From Natronolimnobius baerhuensis (GTDB lineage Archaea; Halobacteriota; Halobacteria; Halobacteriales; Natrialbaceae): DNA of 64,000 nt. Numbering within the stretch: the first letter of the stretch is position 1; each line of letters begins with the position of its first letter. Of the stretch, positions 63,881 through 64,000 are shown in pieces. Where the stretch lies: NCBI RefSeq assembly GCF_002177135.1, contig NZ_MWPH01000002.1:248001-312000 (forward strand), in the 5' to 3' direction. The notes under the pieces are model-generated. The model worked only from the letters and a program-made list of their open reading frames with translations. It was not told the DNA's origin and made no database searches. The translations under genes were made by a program, and so were the position numbers.

Positions 63881-64000
63881 CTACTCCTCGTCAGCGTCGG
63901 CTGTGTCGTCAGTGGCGTCGCCATCGCTCGAGTCGCCGCCCATCGGCTCGGCCGGCACACCCGCAACTGTCATCCCCGGTTCGACGTCGGTCGTGACCAG
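63881..64000 (-). CDS. hexapeptide-repeat acyltransferase, C-terminal end (partial)
   Basis: The last 39 codons of a minus-strand gene that continues beyond the window. LVTTDVEPGMTVAGVPAEPM is the end of a left-handed beta-helix acyltransferase (serine O-acetyltransferase, CysE-like, or a sugar acetyltransferase), followed by an acidic disordered tail. It cannot be named more precisely. Confidence 0.7.
   Translation of the reverse strand: MVTTDVEPGMTVAGVPAEPMGGDSSDGDATDDTADADEE

Noticed and set aside
1-64000. CRISPR arrays, prophage or complete IS elements
   Set aside because: No regularly spaced repeats, Cas, integrase, transposase or phage structural genes were recognised on either strand.
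1-64000. Very frequent CTCGAG words as a repeat family
   Set aside because: They occur mostly as in-frame Leu-Glu codon pairs across unrelated genes, so they reflect codon and amino-acid bias rather than a repeat element.

Overview
The window is chromosomal DNA from an extremely halophilic archaeon (class Halobacteria, most likely Natrialbales such as Natrinema, Haloterrigena or Natronorubrum; the genus is a guess). The evidence is GC-rich DNA, strongly acidic predicted proteins, very frequent CTCGAG (Leu-Glu) words, many genes whose start codon lies about 25-30 bp from a TTTAAG/TTATAA-like box as expected of leaderless haloarchaeal transcripts, a haloarchaeal GshA, NOP5/fibrillarin, an archaeal RFC large subunit and gyrBA. 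No CRISPR array, complete insertion sequence or prophage was seen.

Layout. 1-3.8 kb: phosphate uptake operon pstS(partial)-pstC-pstA-pstB-phoU. 3.9-7.5 kb: a winged-helix regulator with two perfect inverted repeats upstream, an XRE-type regulator followed by a 51-residue membrane protein, a CinA-type protein and a membrane M48-like protein without its zinc motif. 7.5-11.3 kb: sulfur-trafficking island (DsrE-like, TusA, thioredoxin, rhodanese-metallo-beta-lactamase fusion, MerT-like mini membrane protein, HTH regulator) whose intergenic regions share ATTG/CAAT elements. 11.5-15.4 kb: nirK, a decapitated vapC copy fused to a copy of the rfcL start, then intact vapBC and rfcL. 15.4-19.9 kb: biotin operon bioB-(bioU-like)-bioF-bioD, without bioA.

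20-30 kb: acidic disordered protein, sucCD, a UbiA-type prenyltransferase, small haloarchaeal proteins, an aldo/keto reductase, membrane proteins and a cysteine-free CysD/PAPS-reductase-like PP-loop protein. 30-33.4 kb: DUF354 plus UDP-GlcNAc 2-epimerase pair and a conserved hypothetical. 33.6-38.6 kb: monothiol glutaredoxin, methyltransferase, split YeeE/YedE transporter pair, aspartoacylase-like protein, DUF309 protein, zinc-ribbon microprotein, tRNA-Leu(CAA) and an NTF2-like protein. 38.8-42.4 kb: HTTM membrane protein, inositol-monophosphatase family enzyme and DUF63 membrane protein.

42.5-50.5 kb: trkH, trkA and a permease-UspA fusion on the minus strand, divergent from a second permease-UspA fusion. 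50.6-54.1 kb: NOP5-flpA rRNA methylation pair, gshA and a DoxX protein. 54.4-58.9 kb: gyrB-gyrA. 59.1-64 kb: a paralogue of the first winged-helix regulator, a ZIP transporter and a DtxR-family regulator with three TTAG-N6/7-CTAA sites, arginase, a type II NADH dehydrogenase-like flavoprotein and the tail of a hexapeptide acyltransferase.

The most interesting signals are the biotin operon with a likely suicide-type BioU, the sulfur island with a shared candidate operator, the nirK insertion/duplication scar at rfcL, and the self-contained metal-responsive ZIP/DtxR regulon beside a Mn-enzyme gene. All functional statements rest on reading the sequence and on family knowledge; no database search was run.
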